Of a DNA stretch of 64,000 bases, positions 46,021 through 55,257 are shown in pieces. Location of the stretch: NCBI RefSeq assembly GCF_904849725.1, contig NC_058521.1, positions 146,286,744 through 146,350,743 of the forward strand, written 5' to 3'. Under the pieces are notes generated by a model. It worked only from the letters and a program-made list of their open reading frames with translations. It was not told where the DNA came from and searched no databases. The first letter of the stretch is position 1; every line of letters begins with the position of its first letter. Source of the stretch: Hordeum vulgare subsp. vulgare. Its lineage: Eukaryota > Streptophyta > Magnoliopsida > Poales > Poaceae. The translations under genes were made by a program, and so were the position numbers.

Positions 46021-46236
46021 CCCGAGTATGTGTAGATTGGGTTCATTTTCCCATGCTCTGCTCTGGATCCAATGCAAAATTTCGGCAGCACCTCCCCGTT
46101 GTTCTCCTCATACACGTCTCCACAATAAACAGAGAGGATGTACATCCGGAGAACAACAGGGAGGGACTGATGAAATTCCGCATCGAATCCAGAGCACAAC
46201 ATACGGGAAAAGGAACCCAATCTACACATACTCGGG
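46021..46236 (-). other. D1 long hairpin in the presumed transposase leader
   Basis: Arms of 87-89 bases (46021-46107 and 46148-46236) are imperfect reverse complements around a 40-base loop. Both arms carry the CCCGAGTATGTGTAGATTGG block in opposite orientation. The structure lies between a minus-strand TATA-like site (near 46,300) and the transposase ATG (45,883), so it would be transcribed into the 5' leader. Confidence 0.75.
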
Positions 46237-46277
46237 CTGTCGATGGATAATGTTGGACAATTCGAAAGGATGGCGGT

Positions 46278-46307
46278 TATAAATATGCAAAGACATGCAT
46301 ATTTATA
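46278..46307 (-). promoter_or_regulatory. D1 palindromic TATA-like site upstream of the transposase
   Basis: TATAAATATGC (46278-46288) and GCATATTTATA (46297-46307) form a perfect 11-base inverted repeat around eight bases. On the minus strand the right arm reads TATAAATATGC, a good TATA box about 420 bases before the transposase ATG. Being palindromic, it offers a TATA box to either strand. Confidence 0.5.
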
Positions 46308-46555
46308 GATGTCGCCCTTTTGAATGGGAGACGCATACTGGTCACGCATACTGATAAATTAATTTAATTACCTAAATCTAGAAAGTTTCATCCGGAAACC
46401 GAGCCACAGTAAATGAAGGGGCGAGGAGGAGATGAAATTTGTACTGACCCACGAATGCAGGGGCGGAGCTCGTACAACACACGGGGAGGTCTTCGCACAA
46501 CAGACCTCACAGCGACGAGACAACTATCACATGTAAATCCACCCGATCAACACAA

Positions 46556-47155
46556 ATAAGCTAATTATGTCATTTTAGAGGAAAACAAGTTAAGAATATA
46601 ATATTCATGAGCTAACCAAGGTTTTTATGTCATTTTGTAGCTAAATGGGCTAATTATCTCATTGTTGGGGAAAATAAGGTAAGGAGAATAAGAAAGAGGA
46701 GGAGGAGGAGAAGAAGAAGAAATCAAGAAGAAGGAGAAGGAGGAGGAGGAGAAGAAGGAGAAGGTATTTTTCTTCTTCTCTTCTTCTTCTTCTTCTTCTT
46801 CTTCTTCTTTCTTTTCATTTTTCCTATTTCTTCTCCTCTTCTCCTCTTGTTGGAGCTAAATTATCTAATTATGTCTTTTTGGAGCTATATGGGCTAATTA
46901 TGTCATTTTAGAGGAAAACAAGCTAAGAATATAATATTCATGAGCTAACCAAGGTTCTTATGCCATTTTGGACTTATTATGGCATTTTGGAGCTACATGG
47001 GCTAATTATGTCTTCTTCTCTTATTCTTCTCTTCTTCTTCTTCTTGTTTCTTTCTTCTCCTCTTCTTCTTCTTCTTCTTCTTCTTCTTCTCCTCCTCCTC
47101 CTCCTCCTCTCCTCTTCTCCTCCTCCTCTTCTTCTACTTCTTCCTCTTCTTTCTA
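46556..47155. repeat. D1 purine/pyrimidine hairpin repeats, right group
   Basis: Two further units of the repeat described at 38729-39600. A purine tract at 46,690-46,765 pairs with a pyrimidine tract at 46,766-46,850. A final unit keeps mainly its pyrimidine tract (47,010-47,155). The A/T-rich motif with GAGCTAACCAAGGTT lies between them. Confidence 0.7.
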
Positions 47156-47289
47156 TTAAGCTAACTAACTAACTAACCTAACTATCCAAGCTAACTAAAC
47201 CTATCGCTAAACCTATACAACACTAAACAGCAAAAAAATAACAAAAACATAATCTACCACTAAGTAACTAAAAAAGAATCTAGCTACCA

Positions 47290-47957
47290 CTAATTAACAA
47301 AACAAAGTCGCGAGGAGAAGGGCACCAGGGCGGTGGTGGAGCAGGGGCACGGAGAGGAGGGGGCGGTGGTTGAGGAGGGGGTCGCAGGGAGGAGGAGGGG
47401 GCGAGCTCCGGCGGCGGGTCATGGGGAGAAGGAGGCGGTGGGGGGGCGCTGCCGGGGGGCTGTGGGCACCGGGTTGGCGGCGCCGGGGGCGGTGGGAGGG
47501 GGGGGCTGCCGGGGGGCTATGGGTACCGGGGCAGCGCCTGGGGGCTGCGGGGCGGCGAGAGGGGCGACGGGGGCGGCGATGCGATGGTGGCGGCGGCGGT
47601 GTGGATCGGGGGAGGAGAGAGAGAGAGTAGCCGTTTGAGAGAGAGAGGGCCGGGGTGGGGGCAGGACGACCGTTAGTAGATTCATGAACTTTGCCGTCTG
47701 TCTCTGGCATCTTTGCCATCCGCCAGCAGACGGCAAAGAAGGGCGTAGTTTGACCTAATGCTTCCCCGACCAGATGAGCATCTTTGCCGTCTGCTGGCCC
47801 CTTCTTTGCCGTCTGCGGCAGACAGCAAAGAATTGACTGCTGGCAAAGACCTTCTTTGCCATTAGGCAGTTCTTTGCCATCTGCTTTCTGGGAGCTGACG
47901 GCAAAGACACTCTTTGCCATTAGCTAGCAGACGGCAAAAAACTGATTTCCAGTAGTG
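47290..47957. repeat. D1 right subterminal region and terminal inverted repeat
   Basis: A GC-rich block (47,290-47,680) is followed by dense CTTTGCCGTCTGC/GACGGCAAAG repeats (about 47,688-47,940) and the terminus CCAGTAGTG at 47957. A 208-codon minus-strand frame (47,294-47,920) is made of these repeats and proline-rich sequence, and I do not regard it as a gene. Confidence 0.75.
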
Positions 47958-47960
47958 ATA

Positions 47961-49207
47961 TGGTCTATTACTTTTGTGAGAAATATTTCCTTGCCCATAA
48001 GAAGCAAGCTGCCTTGCAGGAAATATAAAACTTTCCTCAACTCAAAGAAGAGAGTCTCCCACAAGCTTGGGGGAGGCTCATCTAGCTACAGAATGCCTTG
48101 CCCGATCACCCTCTTAAGAAAAACGAGATACTTGATATCTTCTATAACGAACTTACCAATGCTTCTAGAGACCACCTAGATAGTTGCGCCGGTTGTGTTT
48201 TTACGGAACGAACTATAGAACAAGCTGAGATCCTACTGAATAACATCTTGATCAACGATAATGCTTGGACTATTCCCGAACCACCTCCTAAGCCAACTCC
48301 TAAGAAAAAAGGTATTCTATTCCTCAGTCCCGAAGATATGCAAGAAGCCAAGAAATCTATGCATGAGAAAGGCATTAGATCTGAAGATGTCAAAAATCTA
48401 CCACCTATCGAAGAGATCCATGGTCTCGATAACCCGATACAAGTAGTAGAAGTGAATTCTCTGCATAGGTTTGATGAGAGTGATATTCCTTTTGGCAAAC
48501 CTGCTAGCTGATGCTTTGATGAATTGGACAACTTTGTTGCCAAACAACAGAGTTTCAATGATTATGTTAGCAGACAATTGTAACAAAGTACTCGTATGCT
48601 TAGTCATTTAAGTGCTTGTGTAGACAGAAATGTCAATGACCTGAAGCTTCTAAGTAAACATGCCTCTATGATTACCACTCAGGTAGAACAAGTACTTAAA
48701 GCTCGGAATGACGTGCTCAATGAATTATTTGACAACTCTGTCAAAGGCATTACTAGAGGAGGCAAAATGACTCACGAACCTTTGTATCCTGAAGGACATC
48801 CTAAGAGAATTGATCAACATTCTCAAGGAATTAATGCTGATACACCCAGTCATCCTAAGAAGAAGAAGAAGGATGATAGGAACCTACATGTCGGTTCACC
48901 AAATACTGTCACACCTGAAGAACCAATTGATATTTCTTCGTTTGATGCAGAAACACAATCTGGTGATGAACATGAACCTCGTGACAATATGGACAGCGAT
49001 GTTCATAATAATGCTCAACCTAGCAATGATAAGGATGTGGAGATTGAACCTACGGTTAATCCTGATAACCCACAACCTAAGAGATACGATAAGAATGACT
49101 TCACTTCTAGGAAGCATGGTAAAGAAAGGGAGCCATGGGTTCAGAGACCTATGCCCTTTCCTCCTAAGCCATCCAAGAAAAGGGATGATGCAGATGCGGT
49201 TAATTGA
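47961..49207 (+). pseudogene. gag: G3 gag, C-terminal part (after D1)
   Basis: Homology resumes directly behind D1 with MVYYFCEKYFLAHKKQAALQ. Stops and shifts follow near 48,027 and 48,080. Then the frame is open with NALPDHPLKKNEILDIFYNEL, HLDSCAGCVF, PPKPTPKKKGILFLSPED and EEIHGLDNPIQVVEVNSL to a TGA at 48509-48511, and again from 48596 (RMLSHLSACVDRNVNDL) to 49205. The C-terminal part is charged (HPKKKKKDDRN, EPIDISSFDAETQSG, KHGKEREPWVQRPMPFPPKP). No CCHC knuckle is seen. Near 49,193 a small deletion links this frame to the protease frame. Confidence 0.8.
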
Positions 49208-49871
49208 TATGCTTAAAATGTCTCCATATGCCAAGTACATGAAAGATATTGTGACCAATAAACGGAAGATACCAGAGCTTGAGATCTCCACCTTGCTTGC
49301 CAATTACACTTTCAGAGGTGGAACTCCTAAGAAACTTGGTGATCCTGGAGTGCCCACTATACCTTGCTCCATTAAAGGAAACTACGTAAGAACTGCCTTA
49401 TGTGACCTTGGAGCTGGTGCTAGTGTTATGTCTCTCTCTCTTTATCATAGACTTGAACTTGATAAGTTGACACCCACTGAAATTTCTCTGCAAATGGCCG
49501 ACAAATCAACTGCTTTCCTTGTCGGCATTTGCGAGGATGTGCCTGTTGTGGTTGCTAACACCACTATCTTAACAGACTTTGTTATCTTGGATATTCCCGA
49601 GGACGATGACATGGCTGTCATCCTTGGAAGACCCTTTTTAAACACTGCAGGGGCTGTTATAGATTGCAACAAAAGCAATGTCACTTTCCATGTCAACGGT
49701 AATGAGCATACAGTGCACTTTCCGAAGAAACAATATCAAGTACATTGCATCAATGATATCGAAAAAACTTCATCGATTCTTTTTGGGAGCTTTGAATGCC
49801 CTATTCCTCATGTTAAGATGAAGTATGATTTGCTTGTTGGGGAGATTCATATCCCCATTGAGGTGACCTAG
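49194..49871 (+). CDS. G3 aspartic protease (retropepsin-like), last pol domain present
   Basis: An open frame of about 225 codons from MRLIDMLKMSPYAKYM to a TAG at 49869-49871. The active-site segment is ALCDLGAGASVM, with the catalytic Asp codon GAC at 49404-49406. MADKSTAFLVGICEDVPVVV, TDFVILDIPEDDDMAVILG and RPFLNTAGAVIDCNKS follow, which is the usual pattern of the domain in this element group. The protease would cut the Gag polyprotein. The upstream frame break means that it is no longer made as a Gag-Pro fusion in this copy. After its stop there is no RT: the next 190 bases are non-coding and then the promoter-like segment begins. Confidence 0.75.
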   Translation: MRLIDMLKMSPYAKYMKDIVTNKRKIPELEISTLLANYTFRGGTPKKLGDPGVPTIPCSIKGNYVRTALCDLGAGASVMSLSLYHRLELDKLTPTEISLQMADKSTAFLVGICEDVPVVVANTTILTDFVILDIPEDDDMAVILGRPFLNTAGAVIDCNKSNVTFHVNGNEHTVHFPKKQYQVHCINDIEKTSSILFGSFECPIPHVKMKYDLLVGEIHIPIEVT

Positions 49872-50089
49872 TGACTATTCGAAAATTCTCCGTTCTCTTT
49901 TGCAATTCGAAAAAGTTTTGTCATGAGGATTTGATCAACCCCATTGACGGATTTCTTTCGATGACCATGAAATGGATGAATCAAGGAGTCACATACCTTT
50001 GTTTAAGCTTTCACTTTCTATTGCTTAGAAGAAAAATGATAGATTTAGTTTAGTTATCCCTGTTTCCTATTTTAGCGTCCCAGAGAAAA

Positions 50090-50330
50090 ATACCCCGAAA
50101 ATAAAAGTTCTCCGATAGTCGTGAAAATCTAGTATAATTTTTTCTGGAATATTTGAAAAATACTGGGACTGAGAGCTGGCCTGGATGCCACACGAGTGGG
50201 CCACAAGCCCTGTCACCGCGGCTTCCCCCCTGGCCGCGGCCACCAAGCTTGTGGGGCCCACAGGGACCCGCTCCACTCATTCCTGCTTCCATCCTCTTCT
50301 TCTACCTCTAAAAAAAATCGTTTCGCAGCT
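50090..50330 (+). promoter_or_regulatory. G3 internal LTR-like segment before the third ORF
   Basis: The stretch AAAAGTTCTCCGA..CGTGAAAA...TTTCTGGAATATTTGAAAAATAC and the GC-rich inverted repeat at about 50,197-50,260 (GGGCCACAAGCCCTG, CCCTGGCCGCGGC, AAGCTTGTGGGGCCC) match the promoter-proximal part of the G3 LTR (about 20,833-20,990). It is thus an internal partial LTR copy placed ahead of the third ORF. A clear TATA box is not seen behind the hairpin here. Confidence 0.55.
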
Positions 50331-50421
50331 CAAACCTGTGTTCTTGCTCATTTGCCTGTGATTTTCGATCTCCTTGCTCAAAGAACCATTGTCCGAACCG
50401 TTTTGGGGAAATTACTCCTTG

Positions 50422-50643
50422 GTAAGTGACTCCTCCATTGGTCAATTAGTTTTTTGCTCTAGTGCTTTATCCTTCGCGTATTCTTGCTACCTTGGTGACC
50501 CTCTTCTTGAGCTTGAAATGTTGATTTTAGCTGTTCCCAAGTAGTTTTAGTGCGTGATATGGTCTCTAGGCACTAGTAGGAGTAGTTGCTACAAGGTGTG
50601 GTTGGTCTTTATTCACTTTTCTCTTGAACTTCAAAAATTTCAG
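50422..50643 (+). other. G3 putative leader intron ahead of the third ORF
   Basis: Donor TTG|GTAAGTGAC at 50422 and acceptor AATTTCAG at 50643. It matches the G1 intron (163-383) in position, ends and length. Confidence 0.5.
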
Positions 50644-50655
50644 CAAAAAGAAATT

Positions 50656-51675
50656 CTGTTCAGGAGGAAGTTTCATGGTGGTTCCTCAAGTAAGAAGGGT
50701 CCCCGTCTTTCTATTCGGGAGCCCGATCCTTATCAACTAAAGGACGCACCGGTACTACCATGTGAATGCCCTTCCGATGAGTTCATGATCGAAGCAGGCT
50801 TCAAGGATGAGTTTGATATACTTGTCCGTAATGCCGGGTTAGAAGAATTCCTCTCAGATAAATGTGAACAGTATGCTTTGGTCACTTCCTCTTTCGTGCG
50901 GAGATTTAAATTTTCATTTGGCCGTGACTCATCCATACTGTTTGATCTGTATGATAAGTCCTACGCCATGGATTTGGAGGATTTCAATAGGATTTGCAAA
51001 ATACCCGATGGGGGTAATCTTAAAGATCCTGCTAAGCCTTCGGTTAGACATTTTGTCTCTAGTATAACTGTTGGAGAAACTAGAGACATCATGCAAGCTA
51101 CCATAGGAAGCACTCATTTCCCTGCCTTGCACTACTTTGACCTCTTCATAGGTAGATGCATTAACGGCAAGGTTGAACATTGTCACCTATGCGCATCCGA
51201 CCTTAGTATCCTTAAGAGCGAAGTGACGGGTGACAAAAGCTTCAACATGGGAGCTATTATAGCAAGGAGGCTGAATAAGAATGCTATTGATGGGGATTTC
51301 TTTGGCGGCATCTATGCCACTCGCATAGCAAATTTTCTTGGTGTACCCATTCGCGTAGGAGATCCCCCGCTCCATACAGCTTTCCTTGACCGTGTCGCTA
51401 TGACACGCTACCAGTTCCTTGAGAGAGATGATGAATCCGTCCTATACCGATTGATATTTAACCGGCAGCGTGTTTTCCATATTTCCCTTCTTGCTCCTGC
51501 TTTCTTTGACTTTCACGTAAAATGGAGATACTACATAACCATAGGAGAAGCAGAGGAGTAGAGAGGGAGGCGACGGCTGCTCGTCTCCGTGAGGCAGCTA
51601 TTCATGCGGAGATTGTAGCGCTCCCGTATAACCCTGATTATGATTTTGGATTTCGCCAGGACCGTCCTTGGGAGT
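50656..51675 (+). pseudogene. G3 third ORF (additional ORF), nearly intact
   Basis: By alignment with G1 the start codon position reads CTG at 50656-50658 (ATG in G1). The frame is then open for about 300 codons to 51561, through FRRKFHGGSSSKKGPRLSI, DEFMIEAGFKDEFDILVRNA, LYDKSYAMDLEDFNRICKIP, HFPALHYFDLFIGRC and FLDRVAMTRYQFLERDDES. A one-base deletion near 51,560 creates the TAG at 51559-51561. In the other frame the homology runs on to DRPWE and a stop at 51675. The protein looks soluble, with no signal peptide, membrane span or catalytic motif that I know. The family resemblance is perhaps to the plant ATHILA ORF-1 group. It is specific to the gag-pro elements G1 and G3 in this window. 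Confidence 0.65.
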
Positions 51676-51698
51676 AGACCAAGCTAGGCCAAAAGCCT

Positions 51699-51712
51699 AA
51701 GCTTGGGGGAGT
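51699..51712 (+). other. G3 internal PPT-like tract after the third ORF
   Basis: AAGCTTGGGGGAGT, identical to the terminal PPT of G1 and G2 and one base different from G3's own terminal PPT. It lies 23 bases after the third-ORF end and 1.9 kb before the LTR. Confidence 0.6.
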
Positions 51713-53604
51713 ACGTGTTTGCACCAAGTTTACATTCATGCTTATGCTTTCACTTTGTTAGTCGGTGTTTACACTTTGCCACTGTATTATCCATGCTAGT
51801 TTATTTTCGTTTTCTTATTTTCTTGTTTTCTGTCCTTTTGAGAAAACCGAAAAAGATTTTCCTTTCTTCTTTTGCTTGTTGGGAGCTTTCCTGTGTAAAT
51901 AGTTTTCTTTTTCTTAGGGTCAAGGTAGAAGATATCGGTTACAATGTTTAGTGGCTCTCGCATGAATACATGTTTAGCTTTCAAAGAGCCATATTACTTT
52001 GTCTTCTCCTTTGTGTTTGCCAGCAGATTCCACCTTTAGTCCAATGCACGAGCACTCTTATTATTGTTCACATCGTTTGATCATGCAAGTGAAAGGCAAT
52101 AATGACGATATATGATGAAGTGACTGAGACTGGAAAAGCTGGTATGAACTCTTTCTATTTTGTTTTTGTAAATATGACTAGCTTGTCGTCCCAGATTCAG
52201 CTTTGTTGTGAGAAAACCATGTTTGCAATGACAACTTAGAGACCATAGTTTCTGATGCCATGCTTAATTAGCTAGAGCTTATAATGGTTTTCTTTAATGC
52301 CAACATAGATTTTGAGATGACTATGATGTAGTATGATAGGATGGTATTCTCCTTTCAATGATTCAAGTGGCTTGACTTGGCGCATGTTCATGCATGTAGT
52401 TGAAACAAAATCAACATAGCCTCTATTATGTTCGTGTTCATGGTGATTTATATCATGTTCATGCTTGCACTCCATGTTAGTCAAACTCATTGCATCTTAA
52501 TGACTGTTGTCGCTCTCTAGTTGGTCGCTTCCCAGTCTTTTGCTAGCCTTCACTTGTACTAAGCGGAATACTGCTTGTGCATCCACTTCCATAAACCCAA
52601 AAGTTTTTCCATGAGAGTCCACCATACCTACCTATTTGCGGTATCTACCTGCCGTTCCAAGTAAATTTGCATGTGCCATTATCTAAACCTTCAAGAAGTA
52701 ATCTGTTCTGCATGCCCGAACCGCTCATGTGGTGACATGGGGCTATTGGTATCTTCCATGTTAGGCATGTTATCCTCGACATGTGTTTATTCAGTGTTAT
52801 TCACAAGAAAGGGGCCGGTAATTGGAATGCCCAGTTCCATGCTTAAATCGAAAACATAACTGTAAAACAAGACTAACCCCAGATTGATGTTAGTATGGAC
52901 GGTACCCGAGGATTCGGCTAGCCGTGGAGTGTGATTGATTGGTGGTGGGGGAGTTAAAACTTTACTTTTCTGTTTGGGAACCGCCTATAGCATGAATAGC
53001 AAGGAAGATATTGAGAAATCTTGGTCATCGCGTTGACAATGAAAGCATGCCACCCAAAATTATTATCTTTTTTCAAAGCTTGAGGTCTGGTACCCGTGCA
53101 AATCAATTCTTCCCTCTGCGAAGGGCGTGTCTATTTATTTTCCTATTAAGTCATCCTCTTCTTATAAGCACCAATTAGAGAGCACCTCTGTCATGTTTAT
53201 GCTTTTCTTTTGATTGATATTGAGTATGACTATGAGTGGATCTTTGTTGCTATGAATTACAATGTTTAGTCAGCCCTTGCTCTTTGAAAGTGCACTGCAT
53301 TTATGTTTTGCGGTCTCAGAAAGAGCTACCGAGATACCACCTATTCATATTGCTTCATGGTTCTTTTGATTGAATTGTTGGTATCTGAAACTCATTATTA
53401 ATTGCTTGCTAGCTGATTATGCCATTGATATTAGTTTACCGTGAGACCTATGTGTCACTTGCTCATGTGATTAACTTGTGATCTTGCTAAAATTCTGGTT
53501 ATGAGTTAGACATAGTTGCAACAACAAGATCAAACAGAGTTTGTCAAATTTTTTCTTTCTCTTTCAGTTTGTCAACTGAGTTGCTTGAGGACAAGCAAGG
53601 TTTT
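51713..53604 (+). other. G3 3' non-coding spacer
   Basis: About 1.9 kb that aligns with 1452-3352 of G1. There is no gene-like frame. The TTGAGGACAAGC block lies just before the PPT. Confidence 0.6.
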
Positions 53605-53618
53605 AAGCTCGGGGGAGT
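53605..53618 (+). other. G3 polypurine tract
   Basis: AAGCTCGGGGGAGT directly precedes the TGATACGTC start of the 3' LTR. One T-to-C change compared with G1 and G2. Confidence 0.85.
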
Positions 53619-55252
53619 TGATACGTCTTCATTGTATCTACTTTTCCAAACTCTTTTGCCCTTGTTTTGGACTCTAATTTGCATGATTTGAATGGAACTA
53701 ACCCGGACTGACGCTGTTTTCAGCAGAATTGACATGGTGTTGTTTTTGTGCAGAAATGAAAGTTCTCGAAACATCCTGAAAATTTATGGAGAATATTTCC
53801 AGAAAATATGAAAAATACCTGTGCAAAGATCCACCGAAGGGGACGGGCCAGTGGGCCACAAGCCCTGTCGCCGCGGCCCCCGTGGCCGCGGCAACCAAGC
53901 TTGTGGAGCCCATGTGGCTCTGCCACCCCAAATTCAGCTCTATTTATTCCCTTTCGTCCCGAAAAAAATCAGGAGAGAAGATTTCATTGCGTTTGCGATA
54001 CGGAGGCGCCGCCACATCCTGTTCTTCATCTGGTGGGCAGATCTGGAGTCCATTTTGGGCTCCGGATCAAGGAGATCATCGCCATCGTCATCATCAACCT
54101 TCTTCCCTCTCCAATTCCATGAAGCTCTTCATCGTTCGTGAGTAATCTATTTGTAGGCTCGCTGGGCGGTGATGAGTAGGATGAGATCTATCATGTAATC
54201 AAGTTAGTTTTGACGGGGATTGATCCCTAGTATCCACTGTGTTCTGAGATTGATGTTGCTACTACTTTGCCATGCTTAATGCTTGTCACTAGGGCACGAG
54301 TGCCATGATTTCAGATCTGAAATTATTATGTTGTCACCAATATATGTGTGTTTTAGATCCGATCTTGCAAGTTGTAGTTACCTACTATGTGTTATGACCG
54401 AGCAACCCCGGAGTGACAATAACCGGAACCACTCCCGGCGATGACCATAGTTTGAGGAGTCCATGTGTTCACCAAGTGCTAATGTATTGTTCCGGTTCTT
54501 TATTAAAAGGAGAACCTTAATATCCCGTAGTATCCATTTGGACCCCGCTGCCACGAGAGGGATGGACAATAGATGTCATGCAAGTTCTTTTCCCTAAGCA
54601 TGTATGACTACACACGGAATGCATGCCTACATCACATTGACGAACGGGAGCTAGCCACATATCTCTCCGTGTTATAACTGTTGCATGATGAATGTCATCC
54701 AATGAATCATCGATCCATTGCCTACGTGTTTGTCCCATTGCTGATGTTACTTGTTTTGCTCTGCTGCTGTTACTACCGTTGCTGCTATAGTTACTTGCTA
54801 CTGCTGTTACTCGCTACTGTTGCTACTTGCTACTGCTGTCACTACTCCTGTTCCTTGCCACAGTTGTTACTCGTTACATTGCTGTTACCTGCTACAATAC
54901 TTTTTCTTGCACCGTTGCCGGGAAAGAATATTTCCCGTCCACGGGCAACTTCTGGCGCCTTTGATATGACAGTTAGGAATAGTCGGCCTTGTCAACAGAT
55001 CGTTTCTGGCACCGTTGCTATCATACTACTTTGCTGCTGATACTTTGCTTGCAGGCACTAATATTTCAGTTGTGGTTGAATCTGACACATACAGCTGCTA
55101 ATACTTGAATACTCTATCGTCGAAAACGGCCGCGATCCCACGCACTGGTGGGCCATTGCAAGACAATTGCTAATTGTTGACCAACTCGGACAAGCTCTTT
55201 TCTAGCTCCGTTGCCGTGGAGGCATCAAGTCAGGAATAGTTGAACGTCAGCA
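53619..55252 (+). repeat. G3 3' LTR (1634 bp)
   Basis: TGATACGTC to GTCAGCA, aligned with the two joined 5' LTR pieces, with differences of several percent by eye and a deletion of about 40 bases near 55,095. It holds the hairpin (about 53,852-53,910), the CTGTTACT-rich tract (about 54,755-54,890) and PBS-like remnants near 54,900, 55,003 and 55,197. CTCGC follows at 55253-55257. Confidence 0.9.
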
Positions 55253-55257
55253 CTCGC

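Larger units (their letters stand above)
37825..47957 (-). mobile_element. D1: CACTA (En/Spm) DNA transposon, full length, defective
   Basis: The ends are CACTACAGGAATTAGC at 37825 and the reverse complement of CACTACTGGAAATCAG at 47957, flanked by the 3-bp duplication ATA (37822-37824 and 47958-47960). The 10,133-bp element carries both usual genes on the minus strand: a TNP2-type transposase (42246-45892) and a TNPA-like gene (about 39880-42101). Subterminal repeats of the type CTTTGCCGTCTGC/GACGGCAAAG occur at both ends. It sits inside the gag of G3, whose homology resumes right after it. The terminal motif is common in Triticeae CACTA families; I leave the family name open. Confidence 0.93.
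20697..55252 (+). mobile_element. G3: Athila-type gag-pro element without RT or integrase, host of C1 and D1
   Basis: TGATACGTC at 20697 and GTCAGCA at 55252 are flanked by CTCGC duplications (20692-20696 and 55253-55257). Removing C1 (14.5 kb) and D1 (10.1 kb) leaves an element of roughly 10 kb. It has a split 5' LTR, tRNA-Asp-type PBS, gag, aspartic protease, a spliced third ORF, a 3' spacer, a PPT and a 3' LTR. No RT, RNase H or integrase sequence is present, and the protease stop at 49871 is followed by non-coding DNA. It must therefore have transposed with enzymes from another element. Its gag-protease sequence is of the kind I associate with WHAM/Sabrina-type Triticeae elements; the name needs a database check. 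Confidence 0.9.

Noticed and set aside
47294..47920. A 208-codon minus-strand frame near the right end of D1
   Set aside because: It is built from subterminal GACGGCAAAG repeats and proline-rich low-complexity DNA. The position is upstream of the transposase, where no En/Spm gene is expected.
48896..49303. Minus-strand frames opposite G3 gag and protease
   Set aside because: Antisense shadow of clearly homologous plus-strand coding sequence.
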